DNA of 8,102 nucleotides from Acetobacterium sp. (lineage in GTDB: Bacteria; Bacillota; Clostridia; Eubacteriales; Eubacteriaceae). Positions 1 to 6,333 of the stretch are shown one piece after another. The notes beneath the pieces were generated by a model that made no database searches, had not been told where the DNA came from, and worked only from the letters and a program-made list of their open reading frames with translations. A program made the position numbers and the translations under genes. How positions within the stretch are numbered: position 1 is the stretch's first letter; each line of letters starts with the position of its first letter. The DNA lies in contig JAKLQL010000185.1 of assembly GCA_022013395.1 (NCBI GenBank), positions 1 through 8,102 on the forward strand, given 5' to 3'.

Positions 1-1
1 C

Positions 2-901
2 TTTTTCTTTAGCTTTAAAAACGAAAAAGGGGAGGCCCGTCTGGATACCTTCGGGGTGATTACCTCCAGTGTTGGTTTTGGGACCTTGCTTTACGGCGTC
101 AATGAGATTTCCGGCAAAGGTTGGAATGATCCGGTGGTCCTGAGCTTCCTGGCCATTTCGCTGGTGTGCCTGACGGTATTTGTTTTTCATGAACGCAAAA
201 AAGAAAATCCGCTGCTGGAAATGAAGGTTTTCAAAGACTTTAATTTTACCTATACGATTATCGTCAATATCATTTTGCAGGTTGCCCTTTATGGCGGGAT
301 GATGCTGCTGCCGATTTACCTCCAGACGATCCGTGGCTTCAGTCCCTTAGAAGCAGGGCTACTGTTGCTGCCCGGCTCGTTGCTGATGGGTTTAATGGGG
401 ATTTTTACCGGCAAGCTCAGTGACCGGATTGGGATCAAACCGCTGGCCATTATTGGCTTGACAATCCTGACGGTAGTCACCTTTATGCTGACCACCCTGA
501 CAATGGATACGCCTTATCTTGAAATCATGCTGCTCTACACCATGCGGTCTTTTGGGCTGTCCTTTATTTTAATGCCGATTACCTCGGCCGGGCTGGCCAC
601 GATTCCGCTGGAGCTGATTCCTCATGCCAACGCCCTGTCAAGCACCCTGCGACAAGTGGCGGCGTCCATCGGTATCGCTGCGCTGGTGGTGGTAATGTCC
701 AACCAGGCCAAAGATTATCTTCAGGATTTGGGCCCGGCGGTCACCTCCGAATCGGTTAAACTGGCCACCATTTACGGCATCAATCATGCCTTTTTCGTTT
801 CAGCGATCATCAGTGCCATTGCCTTGTTCTTGTCCTTTTTCTTTAAACGACCAAAGCTGGAACAAACAAGCTTCGAAAAGGAAGTCCTGGCATTTGAATA
901 G
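2..901 (+). CDS. MFS drug exporter, DHA2 (EmrB/QacA-like) family, C-terminal part (5' end outside window)
   Basis: The reading frame is open from base 2 to the TAG at 899-901, so the gene begins left of the window and about 299 codons are visible. A GTG at base 56 could look like a start, but the residues before it (LDTFG just ahead of VITSSVGFGTLLYG) belong to the family pattern, so it is internal. The visible part has about eight hydrophobic membrane segments. It includes the loop LLLLPGSLLMG followed by GKLSDRIG, a motif-A-like cytoplasmic loop typical of 14-helix proton-driven drug antiporters, and then LRQVAASIGIA. Known members export hydrophobic drugs, dyes or bile salts in exchange for protons; the substrate here cannot be read from sequence. 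The stop lies 34 bases before the kinase-like gene with no terminator between, so the two are probably co-transcribed. Family assignment is firm, substrate unknown. Confidence 0.9.
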   Translation, partial: FFFSFKNEKGEARLDTFGVITSSVGFGTLLYGVNEISGKGWNDPVVLSFLAISLVCLTVFVFHERKKENPLLEMKVFKDFNFTYTIIVNIILQVALYGGMMLLPIYLQTIRGFSPLEAGLLLLPGSLLMGLMGIFTGKLSDRIGIKPLAIIGLTILTVVTFMLTTLTMDTPYLEIMLLYTMRSFGLSFILMPITSAGLATIPLELIPHANALSSTLRQVAASIGIAALVVVMSNQAKDYLQDLGPAVTSESVKLATIYGINHAFFVSAIISAIALFLSFFFKRPKLEQTSFEKEVLAFE

Positions 902-935
902 AACAATTCGTATTCACTAAAAGAAGGAGAAAAAA

Positions 936-1538
936 ATGGGAAAATATCGCATTATCACAATTGAACGGCAGTACGCCAGTGGCGGCAAGCAAATCGCCAG
1001 CCAGTTAGCGGAAAAATTAGGCTATGCCTTTTACAATGAAGAAATTCTTGCCATGGCGGCTAAAAAACTGAATATCCAAACGGATTACATTGAGCATCTG
1101 GAAGAGACCGCCACCATCGGCGTGGTGGACGCCATGTCCAGAGCGATTCGATATACCGATAAACAGCAGCTGTCAGAGAAATTATTCTGCGCCGAAAGTG
1201 ACATTATTAACCAATTGGCACTGACTGAAAATGCCGTGATTGTGGGACGCTGCGCCACCCAGATTTTAGCGAATCGAAAGAATTGTTTGAGTGTCTTTAT
1301 CCATGCTAATAATGAGGTGCGCATCAAAAGAGCGATTGAAGCCTATGGTATTCCCGAAAACGAAGCCCTGGGAATGTTGCGAAAAACTGACAAGCGCCGT
1401 TCCGAATTCTATAACAGTCATGCCGAAAAAAAATGGACCAGTTTAGACACCTATAATGTGTGTCTGGACAGCGGTATCCTGGGTATTGATAATTGTGTCG
1501 AAGCCATCGCATCACTGGCTGTTTCCATTAATCGATAA
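936..1538 (+). CDS. Cytidylate-kinase-like family protein (Cytidylate_kin2 type)
   Basis: A 200-residue cytoplasmic P-loop protein. Near the N-terminus ITIERQYASGGKQIA (about residues 7-21) matches the modified nucleotide-binding loop of the cytidylate-kinase-like family (usual form ISREYGSGG). It is followed by LAEKLGYAFYNEEIL, VIVGRCA (101-107), DKRRSEFY (152-159) and a Trp-containing segment ending LDSG (about 167-180), all in the expected order. True Cmk phosphorylates CMP and dCMP; members of this side family are common in Clostridia, often beside transporters, and their substrate is generally unproven, so the name should not be read as a housekeeping CMP kinase. The start is fixed by AGAAGGAG at 922-929, six bases before the ATG. 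It is the last gene of the unit with the MFS exporter and is followed by a strong terminator. Length is normal and no damage is visible. Confidence 0.88.
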   Translation: MGKYRIITIERQYASGGKQIASQLAEKLGYAFYNEEILAMAAKKLNIQTDYIEHLEETATIGVVDAMSRAIRYTDKQQLSEKLFCAESDIINQLALTENAVIVGRCATQILANRKNCLSVFIHANNEVRIKRAIEAYGIPENEALGMLRKTDKRRSEFYNSHAEKKWTSLDTYNVCLDSGILGIDNCVEAIASLAVSINR

Positions 1539-1554
1539 TAACTTTAAAATGCTT

Positions 1555-1604
1555 GCCCCGGTGCTCTTCTGGACGATTGTCAAGAAGGAGTCCGGGGCTT
1601 TTTT
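1555..1604 (+). terminator. Rho-independent terminator of the exporter/kinase unit
   Basis: Perfect 7-bp arms gccccgg (1555-1561) and ccggggc (1592-1598) flank an inner region that can partly pair (ctcttct against agaaggag). Six T's (1599-1604) follow directly. It lies 16 bases after the kinase stop. A second, weaker hairpin with CTGGT/ACCAG arms (1618-1622 and 1628-1632) follows without a good T-run. Confidence 0.88.
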
Positions 1605-1726
1605 AATACGGCAACATCTGGTTTCATACCAGGGTGTTTAATTGAGTAGGGCAGACGTAATTTCAGGAACCAATCAGGTCAAACATTGTTAATGAGTCAT
1701 AAATATGCTGCAATGTTGTTGTTTAC

Positions 1727-1754
1727 TTGACTTTCATCCTGAATAAAATACAAT
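1727..1754 (+). promoter_or_regulatory. Sigma-A-type promoter of the SRPBCC gene
   Basis: TTGACT (1727-1732) and TACAAT (1749-1754) are separated by 16 bases, each one mismatch from consensus. The site lies 36 bases before the start codon and downstream of the previous terminator, so it probably makes the SRPBCC gene its own transcription unit. A 7-bp inverted repeat (aacattg 1682-1688, caatgtt 1711-1717) lies just upstream and could be a regulator site, but it is short. Confidence 0.6.
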
Positions 1755-1790
1755 ATTTAAGTACAGAATAAAGTCTTTAAGGAGGATGAT

Positions 1791-2228
1791 ATGAAAGAAA
1801 TTGAATTATCAATCAGAATAAATGCCGCTAAAGAAAGTGTCTGGGCGACGCTTTGGGAAGATATAACATTTCGTGACTGGGCAAGTATTATTGATGAAGG
1901 CACATATTTGAAGGGAGACATGAAAGAAGGAAATGAAATCCAGTTTATCTCATCGGTAAATGGTTATGGGGTGATAAGTCTGATTGAGAAACTTAATGCG
2001 AATACATTTATCTTGTTCAGACACAGTGCCGACACAAAAGAAAGTGGTCAGCAGCAACGCAAAAAAGAGTGGACTGGGGGGACCGAGAGTTATTCCCTGA
2101 CCGAAAAAAATGGCGTCACTACATTAATTGTTAAAACTGATGTTCCCCAGGAACTAGTAGAAATATTTAATACTCGATTACCTAAAGCTCTGGAGCGGAT
2201 AAAAATTCTAGCGGAAAAAATCAAATAA
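1791..2228 (+). CDS. SRPBCC (START/AHSA1-like) family protein
   Basis: A 145-residue cytoplasmic protein with the order expected for the SRPBCC ligand-binding fold. The first strand IELSIRINAAKESVW leads into a helix (residues about 4-18), WEDITFRDWASIID follows, then strands GNEIQFISSV and GVISLIEKLNANTFILFRH. A WTGGTESYSL turn comes next, then VTTLIVKTDVP and a long C-terminal helix from about 121 to the end that would close the hydrophobic cavity. Family members bind lipids, polyketides or other hydrophobic molecules, or act as simple environmental or stress proteins; no catalytic residues can be named here. The start has an ideal AAGGAGG (1779-1785) five bases upstream. The gene stands alone behind its own promoter and is followed by an AT-rich gap. 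Fold assignment is fairly sure, role unknown. Confidence 0.82.
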   Translation: MKEIELSIRINAAKESVWATLWEDITFRDWASIIDEGTYLKGDMKEGNEIQFISSVNGYGVISLIEKLNANTFILFRHSADTKESGQQQRKKEWTGGTESYSLTEKNGVTTLIVKTDVPQELVEIFNTRLPKALERIKILAEKIK

Positions 2229-2281
2229 GAAGGCAATTGTATGCTATCAGGAAAATGATATGATCGGGGTTTCTGGAGTAG

Positions 2282-2310
2282 TTGACACATTACAAAATTA
2301 AAGATAAAAT
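2282..2310 (+). promoter_or_regulatory. Near-consensus sigma-A-type promoter with no gene directly behind it
   Basis: Perfect TTGACA (2282-2287), a 17-base spacer and TAAAAT (2305-2310, one mismatch). Transcription would begin near 2317, about 460 bases before the chemoreceptor start. Either that gene has a very long leader, or this promoter makes a small RNA. I find no clear terminator before 2520. Confidence 0.5.
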
Positions 2311-2601
2311 ATCCTGATTTATTTTTGGATAATCGTAATAAAAAACTAATATTTGCTAATTATTTTATTGAAATGTCAGAAAAAAGCCGTAATATTTAGT
2401 GGGTTTATCAATAGATATGTTTAGCAAAATCGATAAATTCAACTAATTAATATGGCTGATTATTAAGTTTTCGATTTACAAATGATTGAGTGGAATATTT
2501 TGCATTAAAACAGAAAAATATTGACATAATAATCAAATAGTGATAGCCTAAAACAATAGTTGTATACACAAGTGTAAAGAAGTAAATCTAAGAATAGTGA
2601 T

Positions 2602-2682
2602 TTTAAAACGAATCAGAATTTTTAGCATTGCAATTGTAATGCTAGTATGATCAGTCTAGTAAAACTGTATGTTCGTTTTAAA
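2602..2682 (+). repeat. Nested inverted repeats upstream of the chemoreceptor
   Basis: Outer arms of 11 bp match perfectly: tttaaaacgaa (2602-2612) and ttcgttttaaa (2672-2682). They enclose the 22-bp dyad at 2623-2644. If the DNA is transcribed from further upstream, the RNA could form a long stem with an inner hairpin; otherwise the arms may be paired protein-binding half-sites. Confidence 0.5.
2622..2651 (+). promoter_or_regulatory. Possible chemoreceptor promoter with a 22-bp dyad between its -35 and -10
   Basis: TATGAT (2646-2651) is a good -10 (one mismatch). TTAGCA (2622-2627, two mismatches) lies 18 bases upstream. Nearly all of the spacer is a 22-bp inverted repeat (2623-2644; half site TAGCATT, centre CAATTG) in which only one of eleven base pairs fails. 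Such placement is typical of an operator controlling the promoter. The start would lie near 2658, about 120 bases ahead of the coding region. Confidence 0.4.
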
Positions 2683-2776
2683 TTTCCTGAAAAGTTATGG
2701 AAAGAAAGGAACACATTGTAATCGTGTGCAATTATTTCAATAACAGATGAATTGGAAATCGAGAAAGGAAATGAAG

Positions 2777-5155
2777 ATGAATTGTGAAAATCAACAAAAT
2801 TATGAGCATACTCAAAAAAATTTGAAATCTGGTTTAGCCGGCAAAATCTCCCTGTTAGTTATTATCTTTTCAATTACTGGTATAGCGGTTTCAGGAATCG
2901 CTTCCTATTTGATGGCCAGAAATGTCATCATTAATCAAAACGGTACAGATCTGCCACAGACTTTAAGTACCCTGGGCTTAATGATCTGCGTCGTATCGCT
3001 TGTTATTATCGGGATCAGTATTCCGATAGCGCTTGCTTTTGGCAAAACAATGACCAAGCCGATCCTCAAACTCAACGCGGTCTTTCATCGAATGGCTCTT
3101 GGAGAAACAGATTTTGATTTGCATCTGTTAAAGGAATTCAAGGGAAGATCTGAAGATGAACTGGGACAGATGATGGCATCATTTATTGCTATGGTCGAGA
3201 ATCGGAAACATCTGGCGAACGCCGCTGAAAGCCTCGCTAACGGAGATTTGAAGGTCGAAATCCAGCCCCAGTCTGAAAAGGATGTGCTGGCACATTCATT
3301 GATCCATATTGTTGAACAGCTGAATCTTTTATACTCAGAAATGGAAAAAACCGGCACGGAAATCGCTTATCATGGTAACTTTAATTTTAAAGGGGATCCA
3401 ACAATTTTAGCTGGCTCCTATCAGGATTTTATTGAGGGAATCAACGAAGTTGTGTCTGGGCTTGTTCAACCGCTTAGAACAGCAAGTGAATATATCAATC
3501 TGTTCGGAGACGGCAAAATACCAAAGAAAATTACTGAACCCTACAATGGCGATTTCAATGTCATCAAAGACAGCATTAATGCCTGTATCGATGGGTTGGG
3601 GGCATTATCCGAAGGAAATACGGTCCTTTCTCATATTAGCATCAACGATTTTTCGCAAAAAATCGAAGGGCAGTACACCGGAATTTTTGGTGAAATCTCT
3701 CAGTCTATCAATCAGGTGGTGGACCAGTTCAGGGATATTATCATGGTAACGAATAACATCGCCCAGGGTTACCTCAGCGATTTGGAAGACCTGAAGAAAT
3801 TAGGCAAGCAAAGTGAAAATGATACCTTGATTCCAAGCCAGATTGAGATGATCGAAACCATTCTGTTGCTCATTCAAGAAACCCAGACCATGACCCAAAA
3901 CGCCACTCAGGGAGATTTAAGTTACCGGGGTGATGTTACCCAGTTCAAAGGAGAATATGCCAAGGTCATTGTTGGATTCAATCAGACCCTGGATGCAGTG
4001 ATTGCCCCCATCTCTGAAGCTTCACATGCTCTGACAGAACTATCAAAAGGCAATCTAAAGGCTGAAATGGTAGGGGAATATTCAGGAGATCATGTCGAAA
4101 TCAAAAAAGCACTGAACAAAACCGTCAAGTTTTTGAAACGCTATGTCGATGAAATAACTAAAACTTTGAAGGAAATCCAGCAAGGAAATCTTAATCGAGA
4201 AATTACATCCTTTTATCAGGGTGATTTTTTTGAAATAAAAATGGCACTTAATGATATCACTACTCATTTAAGTGCTACTATGTCTGACATCAATGTGGCA
4301 GCAGAACAGGTGGAAGTGGGTGCTCAGCAGATTTCCAGTGGTGGTCAGATTTTATCTCAAGGTGCCGCCCAACAGGCCAGCGCCATTCAGGAACTCACCG
4401 CTTCGATTGAAGAAGTAGCAGAGGAAACAAAAAAGAATGCCGTGAATGCCAACCAGGCTAATAATATCACCAGCAAGGTTCAGGAAGATGCTGAAATTGG
4501 CAATAGTCAGATGAAGAAAATGATCGTTGCCATGGGGGAAATTAATATTTCTTCTCAAAATATCTCAAAAATCATCAAAGTCATTGATGATATCGCCTTT
4601 CAGACCAATATCCTGGCTCTCAATGCTGCCGTTGAAGCAGCAAGAGCCGGTCAGCACGGAAAAGGCTTTGCGGTTGTGGCGGAAGAAGTTCGAACACTGG
4701 CGGCAAGAAGTTCAGAAGCCGCCAAAGAAACGGCCAACCTTATTGAAGGGTCCATTGAAAAGGTGTCTATCGGGACAACTATCGCGGATGATACTGCGGT
4801 AAGCCTCAATGAAATACTGCAGGAAATTGAGAAAGTCACCGGAATTGTGAAACACATTGCCCAAGCTTCCAATGAGCAGGCTTCAGAAATTGCCCAGATC
4901 ACTCAGGGCATCGAACAGGTTTCCCAAGTGGTCCAGTCTAATTCGGCCACTGCTCAGGAAAGTGCCGCTTCCAGTGAAGAACTCACTGGTCAGGCCGAAA
5001 TGCTCAAACAGATGGTGGGCTATTTTAGACTAAAGGATCAGGATCAGATCGGTCTGGGGATGGCGGATAAAAGGTCTGTCAGTATCACTAAACAGCCGGT
5101 AAAGAAAGAACTTCCCCGGATTATTTTCGACCATTCCGAAATGGATAAATACTAA
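2777..5155 (+). CDS. Methyl-accepting chemotaxis protein with a tandem poly-HAMP array and minimal outside domain
   Basis: A 792-residue membrane chemoreceptor. Helix 1 is about residues 24-46, the outside loop only about 47-67, helix 2 about 68-88, so there is no room for a normal ligand-binding domain. The first HAMP follows (KPILKLN at 94-100). Glycine-led turns (GDL, GNF, GNL types) then recur at 109, 156, 200, 246, 290, 331, 379, 425 and 470, a 41-48-residue repeat that I read as about nine HAMP-like units. The signalling domain runs from about 500 to 765, with the hairpin tip [18 protein letters not shown] at 608-625, where such receptors contact CheA and CheW. There is no CheR-tethering pentapeptide at the C-terminus (ends DHSEMDKY). 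I chose the ATG at 2777 because AGAAAGGA (2762-2769) lies seven bases before it. The in-frame ATG at 2747 (802 residues) has no ribosome site. It is a lone receptor; no che gene is adjacent. Confidence 0.93.
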   Translation: MNCENQQNYEHTQKNLKSGLAGKISLLVIIFSITGIAVSGIASYLMARNVIINQNGTDLPQTLSTLGLMICVVSLVIIGISIPIALAFGKTMTKPILKLNAVFHRMALGETDFDLHLLKEFKGRSEDELGQMMASFIAMVENRKHLANAAESLANGDLKVEIQPQSEKDVLAHSLIHIVEQLNLLYSEMEKTGTEIAYHGNFNFKGDPTILAGSYQDFIEGINEVVSGLVQPLRTASEYINLFGDGKIPKKITEPYNGDFNVIKDSINACIDGLGALSEGNTVLSHISINDFSQKIEGQYTGIFGEISQSINQVVDQFRDIIMVTNNIAQGYLSDLEDLKKLGKQSENDTLIPSQIEMIETILLLIQETQTMTQNATQGDLSYRGDVTQFKGEYAKVIVGFNQTLDAVIAPISEASHALTELSKGNLKAEMVGEYSGDHVEIKKALNKTVKFLKRYVDEITKTLKEIQQGNLNREITSFYQGDFFEIKMALNDITTHLSATMSDINVAAEQVEVGAQQISSGGQILSQGAAQQASAIQELTASIEEVAEETKKNAVNANQANNITSKVQEDAEIGNSQMKKMIVAMGEINISSQNISKIIKVIDDIAFQTNILALNAAVEAARAGQHGKGFAVVAEEVRTLAARSSEAAKETANLIEGSIEKVSIGTTIADDTAVSLNEILQEIEKVTGIVKHIAQASNEQASEIAQITQGIEQVSQVVQSNSATAQESAASSEELTGQAEMLKQMVGYFRLKDQDQIGLGMADKRSVSITKQPVKKELPRIIFDHSEMDKY

Positions 5156-5243
5156 AAAATAGTCGCTTAAAAAAGCCCCGCAATGAAACGTTTAATATGA
5201 AAAAATTCGGCATCTCGTATGTTGGATAATGATGAATGAAAAT

Positions 5244-5280
5244 AAACGCTTTTGCACCAATATTTACAAAGGGCGTTTTT
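5244..5280 (+). terminator. Rho-independent terminator downstream of the chemoreceptor
   Basis: AAACGC plus TTTTG (5244-5254) pairs with CAAA plus GGCGTTT (5267-5278), allowing one G-U pair and one bulged base, around a 12-base loop, and runs into T's to 5280. It lies 89 bases after the chemoreceptor stop. The bases between (5156-5243) hold nothing I recognise. Confidence 0.65.
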
Positions 5281-5353
5281 AATAAGAGTAAAGAACTGAT
5301 CTGCAATCAGGGACTAATTAATGCCAAGATTCCCAGTTATCAGAAATAAAAGA

Positions 5354-5401
5354 CACGCTTAAAATGGAAACATAAAACCACTTTAAGCGTGCTTTTCTTT
5401 T
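5354..5401. terminator. Bidirectional terminator between the chemoreceptor and the minus-strand acidic gene
   Basis: Ten-bp perfect arms cacgcttaaa (5354-5363) and tttaagcgtg (5382-5391) continue, after one mismatch, into TGG/CCA. A T-rich run follows on the plus strand (5393-5401), and the matching T-rich run lies at 5353-5343 when read on the minus strand. It is 28 bases beyond the stop of the minus-strand gene, so it probably ends that transcript and backs up the chemoreceptor terminator. Confidence 0.8.
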
Positions 5402-5418
5402 AAGGAAAAAACTTAAGA

Positions 5419-5667
5419 TTAGCGGATTTGCGCAGCGTCGATTACCACGTAGCTGCCATCGGCCCATTGATCCAAAGCAATTTCGATTACCGGAGCCCCT
5501 TCCGTATCGATAAAAGCCTGGACGATTTCATCATCCATCTGGGACTCAATGGAGACTTCAGCCACCCCATTGAAGGAATATCCCTCGAATGCTTTGATGA
5601 TATCCCGCCAAATGTCCCGGGATCCATCAATTTTTTTCAGGTTTTTGATGACTTGTTCAATATTCAT
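5419..5667 (-). CDS. Small acidic protein of unknown function (82 aa)
   Basis: I do not recognise this family. The protein is short and acidic (about 16 Asp/Glu to 7 Lys/Arg), with no signal peptide, membrane segment or cysteine. It begins with a likely amphipathic helix (NIEQVIKNLKKID, about residues 2-14) and a second helix DIWRDIIKAFEGY. Short strands alternate after that (GVAEVSIES, EIVQAFIDTE, APVIEIALDQW, SYVVIDA), suggesting a small alpha/beta fold. The gene is convincing: AGGAGGT (plus-strand 5676-5682) lies eight bases before the ATG at 5667, and a bidirectional terminator follows the stop. An ATG six bases further up (5673) is only two bases from that site and sits directly after an in-frame stop, so the inner start is preferred. 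It is a single-gene unit with a large palindrome upstream that may control it. Confidence 0.8.
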   Translation of the reverse strand: MNIEQVIKNLKKIDGSRDIWRDIIKAFEGYSFNGVAEVSIESQMDDEIVQAFIDTEGAPVIEIALDQWADGSYVVIDAAQIR

Positions 5668-5690
5668 TAGCATTTACCTCCTCAATATTA

Positions 5691-5722
5691 TGTCGGTTAT
5701 TAAATGAATACCCTCTCCGACA
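5691..5722 (-). promoter_or_regulatory. Small hairpin in the likely leader of the acidic gene
   Basis: Six-bp arms tgtcgg (5691-5696) and ccgaca (5717-5722) enclose a 20-base loop just upstream of the ribosome binding site at 5676-5682. It could affect mRNA stability or translation, but arms of this size may be chance. Confidence 0.25.
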
Positions 5723-5724
5723 CA

Positions 5725-5757
5725 TTTTAAAAATATTTGATCAAGATATTTTTAAAA
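5725..5757. promoter_or_regulatory. 33-bp palindrome upstream of the acidic gene (operator candidate)
   Basis: Twelve-bp perfect arms ttttaaaaatat (5725-5736) and atatttttaaaa (5746-5757) surround the self-complementary centre TTGATCAA (5737-5744), with one unpaired base (5745). It starts about 58 bases upstream of the acidic gene's start codon and about 170 bases before the broken oxidoreductase on the other strand. The symmetry around TTGATCAA looks like a site for a dimeric repressor. No T-run or G/C-rich stem supports a terminator. Confidence 0.5.
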
Positions 5758-5926
5758 AGAACATTATCGTTTAGTGATGACCCGGTGAAAGCCAATACAC
5801 AAAAAATCCATGGGTTGTTCCGATGTCGGTGTTATTCACTATTTTAATAAAATGAGTTAGAATAGGTGACAGTGTGGTAAAAACTAAAGATAAGACGAAA
5901 AAATACGGAGAAAGGATTGAGGCAAA

Positions 5927-6205
5927 ATGAACAAGGTATTTAATGAAGTAAAACTGGGCGGAATCACCTTCATATAATCGGATCATCCGATCGGCAACCC
6001 ATGAAGGGATGAGCGACGAAAATGGGTGGACGACTATCCAATGCTGGCAAAAATCAATGCCTACGAAAAATCTGCCGATGGGATGCGCATTGACGAGGCG
6101 GCAAAAATTGCCAAAATGCTTGAGGAAAATGGCTGTGATGCTATCGAAGTATCATCCGGGATCGTTGAAGACGGGTTCTGGTTTGCCCGCGGCGAGTTTC
6201 CCTAG
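5927..6205 (+). pseudogene. Remnant of an old-yellow-enzyme-type NADH:flavin oxidoreductase
   Basis: Three pieces of one FMN-dependent ene-reductase-type barrel enzyme are visible. From the ATG at 5927 the N-terminus reads FNEVKLGGITF and then hits TAA at 5975. After a one-base shift (from 5976) the next part reads NRIIRSATHEGMSDENG, the expected continuation of that first strand and helix. Near 6025 the sequence jumps to DDYPMLAKIN, in the original frame, continuing through EEAAKIA-like residues and CDAIEVSSG to TAG at 6203-6205. In intact family members roughly 190 residues separate these last two parts, so a large internal deletion has occurred, and the C-terminal third is missing. Ribosome-site-like AAAGGA/GAGG stands before the ATG, showing a once normal gene. 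Family identity is fairly sure; no working product is expected. Confidence 0.8.
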
Positions 6206-6272
6206 CATCGTGGTGATTTCGCTGGTAATGGTGGCAATCGCCTATTGTCTATTGTATAAAAATATAAGATAA
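6206..6272 (+). pseudogene. Short hydrophobic coding remnant after the oxidoreductase fragment
   Basis: Directly after the oxidoreductase remnant, another frame reads IVVISLVMVAIAYCLLYKNI and stops at 6270-6272. The composition is that of a single membrane helix with a basic tail, like the C-terminus of a membrane protein. There is no start codon or ribosome site for it. It may be the tail of the same oxidoreductase after a second deletion, the end of a different lost gene, or chance. Confidence 0.25.
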
Positions 6273-6289
6273 AATAGTATGATCGATTA

Positions 6290-6295
6290 TATAAT
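6290..6295 (+). promoter_or_regulatory. Possible -10 element for the cyclodeaminase-DUF924 gene
   Basis: A perfect TATAAT lies 38 bases before the start codon, but no convincing -35 is found 16-18 bases upstream. An alternative is TTGTAT (6252-6257) with TAGTAT (6275-6280) at 17 bases. One of these probably drives the gene, as the DNA upstream is only gene debris. Confidence 0.35.
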
Positions 6296-6333
6296 TAAGA
6301 AAAGAATGCCTGTTAGAGGAAAAGGAGTTTTTA

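Larger units (their letters stand above)
2229..2746. other. AT-rich intergenic region upstream of the chemoreceptor
   Basis: About 520 bases with no reading frame I can support on either strand. It contains a near-consensus promoter (2282-2310), an isolated TTGACA at 2521-2526 with no acceptable -10 at 15-18 bases, an imperfect inverted repeat (aaatcga 2427-2433 against tcgattt 2471-2477), the 22-bp dyad at 2623-2644 and its flanking 11-bp repeats. I looked for a cyclic-di-GMP riboswitch, common ahead of clostridial motility genes, and do not see its conserved core. Confidence 0.6.

Noticed and set aside
2229..2746. Cyclic-di-GMP riboswitch or sigma-D flagellar-type promoter ahead of the chemoreceptor
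   Set aside because: The conserved riboswitch core is absent, and the CGATAA at 2431 lacks a matching TAAA-type element at the right distance.
2724..2750. Eight-codon leader peptide starting GTG at 2724, stop overlapping the ATG at 2747
   Set aside because: The purine-rich site at 2701-2710 is 13 bases away, too far, and the better chemoreceptor start is 2777, which removes the coupling.
4082..4902. Minus-strand frames within the chemoreceptor
   Set aside because: They mirror the conserved plus-strand gene and have no ribosome sites or family resemblance.
5428..5670. Plus-strand frame of 80 residues over the small acidic gene
   Set aside because: It is the complement of the minus-strand gene, which has the ribosome binding site and the terminator.
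5771..5986. Minus-strand frame of 71 residues, hydrophobic
   Set aside because: It lies opposite the control region and start of the oxidoreductase remnant, has no clear ribosome binding site and resembles no family.
6009..6272. Continuous 87-residue frame as a real small gene
   Set aside because: Its first six codons and the bases beneath it in another frame match one oxidoreductase family, so most of it is an out-of-frame shadow of the pseudogene.
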